The position numbers were made by a program, and so were the translations under genes. A stretch of DNA of 64,000 nt, taken from assembly GCA_905221605.1 (NCBI GenBank), contig CAJNDS010001724.1:363978-427977 (forward strand). Direction: 5' to 3'. Below, piece by piece: positions 42,701 through 50,617 of this stretch (positions within the stretch are counted from its first letter, which is position 1; each line of letters starts with the position of its first letter). This DNA is from Symbiodinium natans. Lineage: Eukaryota; Sar; Dinophyceae; Suessiales; Symbiodiniaceae. The notes below the pieces were generated by a model. The model had not been told where the DNA came from. It made no database searches and was given only the letters and a program-made list of their open reading frames with translations.

Positions 42701-44234
42701 GTCCGAGGGCGTCCTCTGCAGAGAAGCGATCTCTGGATCGACGATTCTCTACATCCGCGACACAAGGACCGATGAAATCTTGTGGTCTGCCGCGGATGGA
42801 CCTGAGGGACAGGAGGAGGAAGAGAATGCCCCTCATGTAGAGGAGGCCGAATCTTCCGGAAGCATGGTCGTTGAAGCCGTGGGACCTCTCCAAGAAGTAC
42901 AGGCGGAGCCTGATGTCGAGCATGAAGAAGCCCCATTGGTCAAGGAGGAGTTCGACGTTCCCATTCTTGAGGAGGTCGAGAGCATCGTTCCTGAACTTCC
43001 ACCTCTACACGTTCGCTTCAACACCGACGCCGATGTCATCGAGGTGTCACCTTCAGGAAGGAACCGTTTGACTGAAGGTCAGTTGCAAGTGGTCCCTGAT
43101 GAAGGAGTGGCTACCCGCTCTACGGCACCGGCAACACAAGCGCCGCGTCCTGGATGGAAAAGGGGAATCACGCAGATTCAGTGCGTCAATTGTGGCAAGC
43201 TTCGTCTCGAAGGTCAGCACAAGTGTTTCCACTGCGGCTACTACGTCACCCGTGGGGCCACCCAGAGTGCCTTCAGAATGTGGATGGCGCGTGAGCGCTC
43301 CCATGTCTTGGACGCCCTGGCGGAGCAGTTTGGAAAGGGCCTTTGGGAGATGGATGCCGCGAAGATTCGCCAGGCCGCTGGAGCGCATGATTTGAGGGGA
43401 CAGCAGAGCGTAGATGGCCGAGCTATCATGTTGGCACGCCAAAATCTCAAAGGCATCATGAAGCACGGCTACACGTCGATGGTGGACAAGTTCGACCAGG
43501 ACGACACCTACGCGATCCACGCTATCAAGGGCGGCTGGACGAGAAGGCGGCTCACTATTCAGGACTGTGTGGCATGCGCTTATCTTCCCAATCAAGGACG
43601 TTCCCGCGAACAACGTGAGCTGGGCTACGGCTCCAACAAGGCCTGGGAGAATAAAAAGGTCAATCATGAGGGCCTGGCTCGCATGGCGTTCTTCGACAAG
43701 AATGCCGACGATCTCGTCCTGGCCGGCCTCATCGACGACCCCAACCTCGAACCTATGGGCTACGCTTGGCTCGGCAACTTCATGGGCGTGAAGGAGTTCG
43801 CCCGGATCATCCGCGTCACCCGTGCGGTTTCCCACGTCCTCACCTTCACGGAGGGCATCATTGGCATCCCGGACTTCGATGAGGAAGAGCATCTGGCAGT
43901 CTTTTTGGCCGAGATCCTCTCTGAGAATTATGGTGGGGCAAAGGAGACGTGCCGAAAGATGAAGGAATCGGCAGAAGCGTCCCGGGCCGCTCAGGCGCGG
44001 GCGGATGCAAGAAAGGCATCGCAAAATGCCCCCCGTCATGGGGAGGCCGATCGTGACACGAATCGTGGCTGGTCGTGGAGCGACAACTCTTGGTCGCAGG
44101 ACGACTGGCATTCCTCAAGTTCCTGGCGTGACCGCCAGTGGCAGGATCAAGGATCCTGGTGGAGCTCGGGGAGTCGCAGTACGGAGCACTCCCGTGGACC
44201 TTGGCGCTACGACCATCGAGATCGCAGCTGGTGA
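39744..44234 (+). CDS. Cargo polyprotein: methyltransferase-, SGNH-hydrolase-, Tpt1-like domains, Zn ribbon
   Basis: About 1,490 codons; residues are counted from 39762. It overlaps pol by 52 bases in the -1 frame and has no convincing own start. Residues 1-180 complete a methyltransferase-like fold: ASLPCTGGCPW (C44 at the PC motif) and FELPK (E91). Residues 325-535 resemble an SGNH hydrolase: ADS (S338), WNGNE (N413/N415), DHFH (D522, H525). Residues 770-1000 resemble Tpt1/KptA RNA 2'-phosphotransferase: IVRG (R785), IRANQGIS (R857), YHRT (H912), R958. The family's RH pair is R-G here and QGHS reads QGIS, so catalysis may be changed or lost. Zn ribbon C1141-x2-C1144-x10-C1155-x2-C1158. The tail is W/S/R-rich. 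Octapeptides NAP-x-x-x-EA at 662, 1022 and 1422 separate the domains. Confidence 0.85.
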   Translation, partial: RRQGCYVLRVTSEDDVLKDSTLTSVVQKISTLCDEGGASKPILVYASLPCTGGCPWNRMTPDSPKWEQHQELFCKLLKQFRKFIRKLKEYKPQVAFELPKDCDYWKWDHVQHMVNDLGLEFYRCDGCMLGITNHQGLPLRKAWTIASSIPLQRLAAHKCDRSHVHGESRGQDLKDSENYSHAMTDCIHIDWKSFCDRRSNYAACAQQQFSCNHKHVCTRKTEQTNALAACCILAADFCAPDMEATNAGIVAPTEVLRQWWDRRLWETSLSSEYRTMAPFQEDEASVNNFYKYLPRPLACEYALSDVREAGLVAKIGKLTDQGLAMLQPESTRGRLRYLVIVADSTTTFLTEGNWKTDLLADIKANRGNAFPHHLGVEYIPTWGANLTRLVELAVGKVTQLERETGASRQVSIDLMMIWNGNEFVGDRGLFLDPGFKSKTEWLRGYPHMAKGSWEFIGPKVLREIGKLADLQSRASVGTVLLTSATDAANYYLPRDWGTIMADLLDYAAQLGLAVKHFNTPASQIRKFDHFHFQEDSAYRLQLLRWLGFTARIMVLRHQCSFFKEADIDLVLQNYGHVSKPNVKFAVDVQVEEKLLNHFRRGRVEPTHQPLVEADPWDDIYFQGPQEQFPDTAPNHFVHRDFKDHVHLGDGEYVTREDYDEMIKKSEENAPRPGEAVVVPSSSLTARETKEKLLARGEVYSRQRTDPEPSAPKRAKKGPHEAAYDEPIKSGYYSIDDDWCLVDMLGLDWDTIHLCPPEGEAEWIDILQDEMPNFKYIHIPQHHKTALSGIVRGKVVPGLQGDGLWCSTRKILEAWNKKTNRDYGLGMLLTVVKNDNRSRFQLRIDRNHPLAEYYGLGGYPTLIRANQGISKDAMKGVPDSILAEAWFSMIPEAEMDEHSATWEGRPVLPLEKIPRRLYHRTYKDRAFAILDSCFIPGHHTANAFVYFADREVGPGENVPGVRSDRPVEVVVNTMDGLRQGAGLFYSRSEGVLCREAISGSTILYIRDTRTDEILWSAADGPEGQEEEENAPHVEEAESSGSMVVEAVGPLQEVQAEPDVEHEEAPLVKEEFDVPILEEVESIVPELPPLHVRFNTDADVIEVSPSGRNRLTEGQLQVVPDEGVATRSTAPATQAPRPGWKRGITQIQCVNCGKLRLEGQHKCFHCGYYVTRGATQSAFRMWMARERSHVLDALAEQFGKGLWEMDAAKIRQAAGAHDLRGQQSVDGRAIMLARQNLKGIMKHGYTSMVDKFDQDDTYAIHAIKGGWTRRRLTIQDCVACAYLPNQGRSREQRELGYGSNKAWENKKVNHEGLARMAFFDKNADDLVLAGLIDDPNLEPMGYAWLGNFMGVKEFARIIRVTRAVSHVLTFTEGIIGIPDFDEEEHLAVFLAEILSENYGGAKETCRKMKESAEASRAAQARADARKASQNAPRHGEADRDTNRGWSWSDNSWSQDDWHSSSSWRDRQWQDQGSWWSSGSRSTEHSRGPWRYDHRDRSW

Positions 44235-44529
44235 GTCCTGAGTTCCGCTTTTCTGATAAAGTAGCTTAGCATCTTGACCACAACGCTCTGTTTTCCTTTC
44301 TTTTGAGGTCGATGCTGAGTGAACCACTGTATTGCACGAGCCACCTTTGTATCCCCGCCAGCGTTTCAAATTTCTTAAGCTGGTGAGCGGTGATCTGTGG
44401 CGTTGAACCTGAATTAAGACTCGGGTGAGCGCACTTTGAACATACAGTAGAAGAGCAAAATGCAGCACGTAGTGCTTGCCGTGGATTCGTTGACTGCGTT
44501 TCAGCATTCTCACGCTTCAACGAGGGGGG
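44235..44529 (+). other. Retrotransposon 3' untranslated region with polypurine tract
   Basis: No frame of note. It ends in GAGGGGGG (44522-44529), directly before the TG of the 3' LTR; this is the expected polypurine tract that primes plus-strand synthesis. Confidence 0.85.
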
Positions 44530-44674
44530 TGTATTTTATATCTGTGCATTCCCTCCACTTTTGCTTCCATGTATGTTGCACTTACTTGTGCCGCTCAAGC
44601 CCTCTGAGTAAAAAGGTTAGGCGCGCCCCTGCTCATGGCTTAACGGATAACAACTGGTGGATTTCCCAAACTAT
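44530..44674 (+). repeat. 3' long terminal repeat (145 bp)
   Basis: TGTATTTTATATCTGTGCAT at the start, identical to the 5' LTR except for the inserted TATAT, and ending CCAAACTAT. Confidence 0.9.
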
Positions 44675-44680
44675 AAACCC
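44675..44680 (+). repeat. Target site duplication, right copy (AAACCC)
   Basis: Matches 31015-31020 and is followed by CCCAGCTTGCC, which is not telomeric. The insertion therefore fell at the edge of a CCCTAAA tract. Confidence 0.8.
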
Positions 44681-45090
44681 CCCAGCTTGCCAGGACGGCA
44701 ACCGCCAGCATCCCGCAACCCTCAGCAGCCCCCGCAATGATGAGGTTTAGGGGTTTAGGGTTTTTTCGGGTTTTGGCTAGGGTTTGGGGTTTAGGGTCAG
44801 TAGAATGCAGGAATCCACAAGTACGTCCATTCTTGCATAGGGTTTGGGGGCTCCTTTCTATAGAGGGGCACCTGTGGATGTGATGATTGCGCGTGTGAAG
44901 TGATACCTCCTACACATCAACGACTATGACCTCCTACTGCTTCTCCATGGCTGTGGATGAGCTGATCCAGAAGGAGGTGAGGCCTGCATGTTTAACCCTA
45001 AAGTTCTTTAGGGTTTAGGGTTCAGGGTTCAGGGTTCAGGGTTCAGGGTTTAGGGTTTAGGGTTTAGGGTTCAGGGTTTAGGGTTTAGGG
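44681..45090. other. Flank with telomere-like repeats and a short exon-like frame
   Basis: 44926-44976 reads MTSYCFSMAVDELIQKE from an ATG to a GTGAGG donor and could be a first exon. 45009-45090 is a TTTAGGG/TTCAGGG array. Otherwise nothing is recognised. Confidence 0.4.
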
Positions 45091-45722
45091 TTGGGTTCGG
45101 CCGGTCCACACTAACAGTCAAATAACGCCGTGGCCTTATATCACACAGGCCAAAAATAGCACCAGGAATCCCAGTCAATTTTAGCATTTACCGGGTGCTT
45201 CTTTTTGTGGGTCTGCTGGTGGTGACTGTTAGTCACATAGCAGCAGAAATAGCACCAGAAATAGCACAAACAATAGCACAAAAAATAGCACCAGAAATAG
45301 CGCCAGGAATAGCACAAAAAATAGCACCAGAAATAGCACAAACAATAGCACCAGAAATAGCACCAGGAATCCCAGTCAATTTTAGCAGCTTAGCATTTAC
45401 CGGGTGCTGTTTTTTGTGGGTCTGCTGATGGTGATTGTTAGTCACATAGCACCAGCAACAGCACCAGAAAATAGCACCAGAAATAGCACAAACAATAGCA
45501 CAAAAAATAGCACCAGAAATAGCACAAACAATAGCACAAAAAATAGCACCAGAAATAGCACAAACAATAGCACAACAAATAGCACCAGAAATAGCACCAG
45601 AAATAGCACCAGGAATAGCACCAGGAATAGCAGGAATCTCAGTCAATTTTTTGGCATTTGCCGGGTGCTTTTATTTGTGGGTCTGCTGGTGGTGACTGTT
45701 AGTGTGGACCGGCCGAACCCAA
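45091..45722 (+). mobile_element. Non-autonomous TIR transposon with internal tandem repeats (632 bp)
   Basis: Perfect 30-bp terminal inverted repeats (45091-45120 and 45693-45722, outer end TTGGGTTCGGCCGGTCCACA). An 8-bp duplication GTTTAGGG flanks it (45083-45090, 45723-45730). The interior holds three copies of a block around CCGGGTGCTT..GTGGGTCTGCTG, alternating with arrays of AATAGCACCAGA / AATAGCACAAAC dodecamers. No coding capacity. An 8-bp duplication would suit a hAT- or Mutator-like mobiliser, but the flank is itself a heptamer repeat, so the length is uncertain. Confidence 0.85.
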
Positions 45723-45776
45723 GTTTAGGGTTTAGGGCAACCTAAACCAGAAGCTACTTTATTCCTGAAAGCCCAG

Positions 45777-45877
45777 GGATGCTGTTTCCTTGCCTAATCC
45801 TACTGCGCTACTGCGAGTTGGCCGCCCGCAGACCTTTGGCTGATGCTGAGGAACTGCAGAAGTCTTGTGGCTTAGAT
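45777..45877 (+). CDS. Exon-like segment, product unknown
   Basis: Acceptor GCCCAG|GG; reads MLFPCLILLRYCELAARRPL, then ADAEELQKSCGLD, with a GT donor possible at 45878. Strongly protein-like; family not recognised. It may share a gene with other islands in 44.9-54 kb. Confidence 0.5.
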
Positions 45878-46044
45878 GTTTTGGGTTTTGGGTTGAGGGT
45901 TTAGGGTTTAGGGTTTAGGGTTGGTTTAGGGTTTAGGGTTTCGGGCGTAATGCTCGGAATGTGATCCAACGGTCACACATCAGCTGAAAGCCGACAGCTT
46001 GCAGTGAATAGCCGCAGCTTTGCTGCCTCAGCCTGGCACTCGGT

Positions 46045-46464
46045 ATGAGTACAGCCCAATGTTTCGTGTGCAGCGCGCCTGCTACTGCCATCTTCTGGTG
46101 TCAGCCTCACTGCAGGCATCATGGTCGTATGACCAGGTACTACGTCTGTCGGGCATGCATGCTTGGCAGATTGTGCCAATTTTGTCACGAACCCGGCATC
46201 ATCACAGCTGACTCAGATGGCTCTGATGAGACCGGAGACTCAGACGCTGATTGTGCTTACAGTGCGGTGCGAACCACAAGTGGGGACAGCTCCCTCGGAG
46301 AGGATGATGAAGCATTCTGCGCAAGCACCAGTGACTCGGCAAGCCAATCGATCAGCGACACGGAAGGAAACTCCGATGCGCGAGATGCCGGCAAAGCTGA
46401 AACTTTGGAAGATGGTAATGGCAACGACGAGGACGACGAGGACGACGAGGACGACGACATTTGA
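46045..46464 (+). CDS. Intronless Cys-rich, acidic-tailed small protein (139 aa)
   Basis: ATG 46045 to TGA at 46462-46464. Residues 6-48 hold eight cysteines in four pairs (C6/C9, C19/C23, C35/C38, C44/C47) plus His 22, 25, 26 and 48, a spacing that could bind two zinc ions. Residues 54-139 are Ser/Asp/Glu-rich and end in a GAC/GAG-encoded acidic run. The surrounding 46.0-47.1 kb contains no telomere-like repeats, unlike its neighbours, which suggests a retroposed or mobile origin. Function not recognised. It could also be an ORF remnant of a mobile element. Confidence 0.5.
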   Translation: MSTAQCFVCSAPATAIFWCQPHCRHHGRMTRYYVCRACMLGRLCQFCHEPGIITADSDGSDETGDSDADCAYSAVRTTSGDSSLGEDDEAFCASTSDSASQSISDTEGNSDARDAGKAETLEDGNGNDEDDEDDEDDDI

Positions 46465-46849
46465 CGACGTTTTGACGACAATTTTACATCATCGGCTGAA
46501 TGTTTGATTCGGAACTTACTAGTTAAGTTGAAAGACGTAGTTCTTTGACAGGTGGAAGTGCTTTCTGAATTAACTATCGAGCAAGAGTGCTTGGACAAAC
46601 GGTGCTTTGTGAAATAGTGCTTTCTGAATTACCTTTAAGGAATCGTCTTTGGAGAAACAGTTTTGTTCTCAATGCACAGCCTGCAATCAGCAGGCTCTTT
46701 CGAATTCACACTGTCCAATCTGCGCCGATCACTGGCAGTGCATTGCCAATTGACAGCTGTCGGCGTTCAAGGCACAGGCTTCTCGACAGTCACGTCGGCA
46801 ATGTCATTTCGAGTTTACACAGCTGCCAGTTGACAGTTGACAACACTGG

Positions 46850-46935
46850 ACTGCAATGCACTGCAATGCATGCACCGCAATTCGCTGCAATCACTGCAAT
46901 CCACTGCAATCAATCACTGCAATGCACGGCAATCA
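46850..46935 (+). repeat. ACTGCAAT-type tandem repeat
   Basis: Diverged direct copies of CACTGCAAT and TGCAATGCA over about 85 bases. Confidence 0.75.
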
Positions 46936-47483
46936 CTGATCTTCATGCTGACACGTGTGTCGATTGGACCGTGATTTTCTGAACTGAGAGACACTGAAGC
47001 ATGATTCTGACACTGCTACTGCACAAAAGGTCCTTGAGGTTTGCTTCGTGCTGTCCTGTCAGCTCGGGACAGCAAAAGCTATTAGCTGTTCTCTCTAGAT
47101 TCTTAGTAGTAGAGTAGGCAAACCTTTAGCCTTTTTGGGGATGTTATGTTCCCTTTATCATCCCAAGGCTTGACCTTTAGCTCCCCAAGGATACTGGACA
47201 ACTAAGCACTGCATGTGGTAATTCCGCACCCTGAAGCCTCAAAGTGCGTCTAGTGACATTCCTGGAGCCAGGCCTTTGGCAGCTTGTAGGTTTGCACTAG
47301 GGTTTTAGAGACTAAAGAGGAGCCTGTTGTGGGTAGCCCCTAGGCCGAAGTCACGCGAAGATGCACAGATTCCCTGACTGATCCCTACACGGCAGGTGAC
47401 AGGCCGCTCTACGACCTTGTCGACAGCCGCTTCTAAGCGCTCGGAGTGCTCAAGCCGTCTGTTCAGCATAATCTGGGTACTAA

Positions 47484-47601
47484 AGGGGTCGGAATAATTT
47501 CTAATAGTATTCCCTTCGGGTCCCTTTATGAATATACTATTAGAACCCCCCCAAAACCCGATTCTAGTTCTCAAGGCCCCTATATTCGTTCTCCAAATTA
47601 G
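47484..47601 (+). mobile_element. TIR element, family C
   Basis: Opens GGGGTCGGAATAATTTCTAA, carries mirrored TAGTATTCCC / ATACTATTAGAACC arms and closes CCGATTCTAGTTCTCAAGGC then CCCTATA. Confidence 0.65.
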
Positions 47602-47869
47602 GGTCCGCGTTTTCAATGCGGCACCCTTGGGGCTCGTCACGGGCTTTAGGGGTCTAAGCCTTTTCAGGGTTTAGGGTTTAGGGTAAGTTTAAGGTTTAGG
47701 GTTTAGGGTTTAGGGTTTAGGGTTCAGGGTTCAGGGTTCAGGGTTCAGGGTGTAGAGATGGGTGTGAGGTGGCGCCCCACAAAACCTCCGAGACCTTTTT
47801 GCCAAAGGCAGATGGCAAGCTCGCCAAGAAGGCCCTGACCCAGCGATCCAAGGGTTATTGTCTGGCTTT

Positions 47870-47992
47870 CTTGGAGGTTCATGGGTACTTATCATGTAAT
47901 AAGTAGGTTTGTAAGTTGTAAGTACCCGACAGAAGGGTATAGGTGTTGTTACCATACTAGTCACCGTACTTAGATATCCATGAACCTCCAAG
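47870..47992 (+). mobile_element. TIR element, family B (well-preserved ends)
   Basis: Left end CTTGGAGGTTCATGGGTACT, right end ATATCCATGAACCTCCAAG; the outer 15 bases are perfectly inverted. The right end finishes CCAAG|G, like a splice acceptor. Confidence 0.75.
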
Positions 47993-48752
47993 GAGGGTGT
48001 TTTGGGTCGCCTGGGTTGCTTAAAGCTGGATCCGAGCCCGGCGATAGACACGACAGGGGGTCCATTCTGCAACCTGGCTGAATCGCGCTATGGGCAGACG
48101 AGTAGTCTGAGTGACAACAGCCAAAAATCTAGAACGGCGACACGACATAGAACCTGAACATATCTTGCTATTGAAACGGTGTGTTGGTGTGCGCCTTTTG
48201 AGTGGCATTTGGCATGGCAGACCTCAGCCGGTAAACTGCGTGCCAGCCTGGAAAGCCCGTGCAACTGCACGTGCATCGTCACATTTCAACATTTTTAGTA
48301 GGTTTTCAGGCGTTGGTGAGTTTCTGTACTGAGCAAATGTATATATAAATACATATGCATAGATGTACGCATGCTTCCCTTAAGTATTTGGGGGCTGCAC
48401 ATATTCACATACTAGGTGCCCTTTTGGAGATACTGGTAATGAACAAACCCTAATTACCTCACGTGGCATTCGAGCTCTGCGTTCGTGAAGTCCTCAATCA
48501 CAGGCAGAGTCAGATGTATATATGAGGAGTCACAACCCCCTCGTGCATCCCCCACAAGAATAGACCCCAAAAGCACGATTATTGCAAGTCCCTGGTGTTC
48601 GTCGAATTTCCCTAAGCCCTAAACCCTAAACCCTAAACCCTAAACCCTAAACCCTAAACCCTATAATCCTAAACCCTAAACCCTAAACCCTATAACCCCA
48701 AACCCTAAACCCTTATATGCACACAGGACAAACCCTAAAACTGATGTTCCAG

Positions 48753-48820
48753 GCCTTCCGAGTCATGCTCCAGCGGATGCCTGCTGCCAAGATGATCATG
48801 CCACAGCCTCAAAATGCTTT
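48753..48820 (+). CDS. Exon-like segment, product unknown
   Basis: After TTCCAG the frame reads AFRVMLQRMPAAKMIMPQPQ, then NAL, running directly into TTTAGGG repeats. Met-rich helix; family not recognised. Confidence 0.45.
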
Positions 48821-50538
48821 GTTTAGGGTTTAGGGTTTAGGGTTTAGGGTTGAGGGTTTAGGGTTTAGGGTTTAGGGGCCCATCCTTCAGGGTGCAGGGC
48901 TGCCTGTAACTCTGAACCTTACATCCTGAAGCGTAAACCTTAAAACCCTACACCCTCCACACAGCCGCTTCAGCAACGCCCGGCCTTCTGGTTTTCTGAC
49001 GGGCTACTTTAGCTGACCACAGACCCTAAATAGAAACCCAAAACGTAAACCCTAAACCTTAAACCCTAAACCCTAGACCCTAAACCCTAGACCCTAGACC
49101 CTTTGCAGCAGAAGCCCTAAACCCGTTTGGGAGACTTCGGGTGCCTCACGCAAGGTGGCCCAATCCATGCATAGTGAGTCGACCAATGTCTTGGGTGTTG
49201 TGAGGGCTGATCCTAAGATGTTCTTGGGGTTTGGGGTTTGGGGTTTAGGGTTTAGGGTTTAAGGTTTAGGGTTTAGGGTGTGTGCTACGTTGACTTGACC
49301 GGAAGTCATCAACCCTAGTTCTCAGGTACTTCCTGGACATGCACGCAGACCTTCCACATCCATCTCAGGCTGGCCGCCGGAGCGCCTCAGGTTCCTGATC
49401 TGATTAGGAGCGGGGTGGTTCTTCAGATTGGTCGAAGAAGTTCCTGTTGTGGCGTGAAAGCCAAGTAGTAGCATGGCTTGGGTTGGTCTTCCGCGGGAAC
49501 GACGACGTTGCCGCAGTGACATGAGCTCCCCTATTGCAACCTGGCTTACCCTAAATCCTAGATTGGCCCCAAATCCTATGCCCGATAAGCCCTATAGGAA
49601 TCCCAAAGCCCTCAACCCTAACCCTAAACTCCAAACCCCAAACCCGAAACCCTAAACCCTAAACCCCAAACCCCAAACCCTAAACCCTAAACCCTAAACC
49701 CTAAACCCTAAACCCTAAACCCTAAACCCTAAACCCTAAACCCTAAACCCTAGACCCTACCAAAGTGTCAGACACTAACAACAAGCAAAGAGGCCGAGCT
49801 GACTTCGACGCTCAGCCAAGCGGAGACGGCCTCTCGCCGGCGGAAGTTCGGTGTCGTTCAGGGTTTAGGGTTTAGGGTTTAGGGTTTAGGGTTTAGGGTG
49901 CAGGAGTGACCTTGTAGCTTTAGAGTCCGGCGTGCACTTTCTTTTACAATTTCCTATCACTCGTGCTCGACAATACGCATGCAACTGGGTGTTACTTATC
50001 GGGGGGGGGGGGGGGGGGGGGGGGTGAATTCCTTGGTTCATTTTGCTACTGCAGAACCTGGCAGAAACTCTCTCATTTTCCCCGTTTTGCTGCGTTAAAC
50101 CCTATAATGGGGTAAATCTACCCAAGAAGAATTGTGCAGTCTCGCACCCGGCCTGAAGAATTTTTGGGGCTCCATATCGGATGTCTTACAGCAGCGGCAG
50201 CGCGTTCTCCGCATCTTCTCATGTGCAGAGACATCGGGGCTTGTATGCTCCCGAGCCCTCTAGGCGTGTTTTTGCCCCAAGGATGCGTGGCACTCACACA
50301 AATTCCTAGGTAGGCTCTTGGGAAATTTGATATTTTCCTTGGGTTGAAGAGGGGAAAGGTCCGCTTGAATCTTCGTTTGTTGAGGTTTTAGGGTTTGTAG
50401 GGTCTATAGGGTTTAGTTTTAGAGTTCATAGGGTTTATGGGGTTTATCGGGTTGGGCAGGTTTATATAGGGTTTATAGGGTTGAAGGTTTGGAAAGCACA
50501 AGAGCCTCAACAATCTACAAAGCCCTTCAACAACTCCC
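48821..50538. other. Repeat-rich region with exon-like frames
   Basis: Telomere-like arrays 48821-48878 and 49635-49757, poly-G 50000-50023, TTTATAGGG-like repeats 50390-50490. Open protein-like frames at 49140-49225 (ASRKVAQSMHSESTNVLGVV) and 49775-49850 (SKEAELTSTLSQAETASRR) are unassigned. Confidence 0.4.
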
Positions 50539-50617
50539 ATGCCCGAGGCGGAGATTGTTTTGCACGAAACCGTGAAGAAGCTTCTCCGACGGGACCTTGG
50601 GCTGTGTCCGTTCATGG
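50539..50617 (+). CDS. Exon-like segment, product unknown
   Basis: ATG at 50539; reads MPEAEIVLHETVKKLLRRDL, then GLCPFM. Amphipathic helix. A GG-rich 3' edge leaves the donor open. Confidence 0.45.

Larger units (their letters stand above)
31021..44674 (+). mobile_element. Ty1/copia-type LTR retrotransposon with enzyme cargo (13.65 kb)
   Basis: The order LTR, Gag, protease, integrase, reverse transcriptase, RNase H places it in Ty1/copia (integrase before RT). Beyond RNase H it carries dioxygenase-, methyltransferase-, SGNH- and Tpt1-like domains up to 44234, then an untranslated tail, a polypurine tract and the 3' LTR. The LTRs are identical over 133 aligned bases, differing by one 5-base insertion. 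That implies a recent insertion, so the intact reading frames are credible and the frame changes are more likely functional, or sequencing errors, than old decay. It contains no telomere-like repeats, in sharp contrast to its surroundings. Confidence 0.95.
46465..48752. other. Intergenic or intronic region, largely without genes
   Basis: 46465-47100 is unique sequence with an ACTGCAAT-type repeat (46850-46935) and a duplicated AGTGCTTTCTGAATTA (46558, 46617). 47484-47601 is a family-C element, 47660-47752 TTTAGGG/TTCAGGG repeats, 47870-47992 a family-B element, and 48616-48710 CCCTAAA with CCCTATAA variants. No gene is recognised. Confidence 0.5.

Noticed and set aside
31218-44520. Long minus-strand ORFs within the retrotransposon (for example 43053-44111 and 34569-35108)
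   Set aside because: They are shadows opposite domain-bearing plus-strand frames and show no recognisable motifs.
45241-45630. CRISPR-like array
   Set aside because: Dodecamer repeats are contiguous with no unique spacers, and the context is eukaryotic.
45233-45646. Ala/Ile-rich minus-strand and Asn/Ser/Thr-rich plus-strand ORFs
   Set aside because: They are periodic translations of the dodecamer arrays inside the TIR element.
49130-49180. Protein kinase DFG exon (LGDFGCLTQGG)
   Set aside because: No other kinase motif nearby, and a longer competing frame overlaps it.
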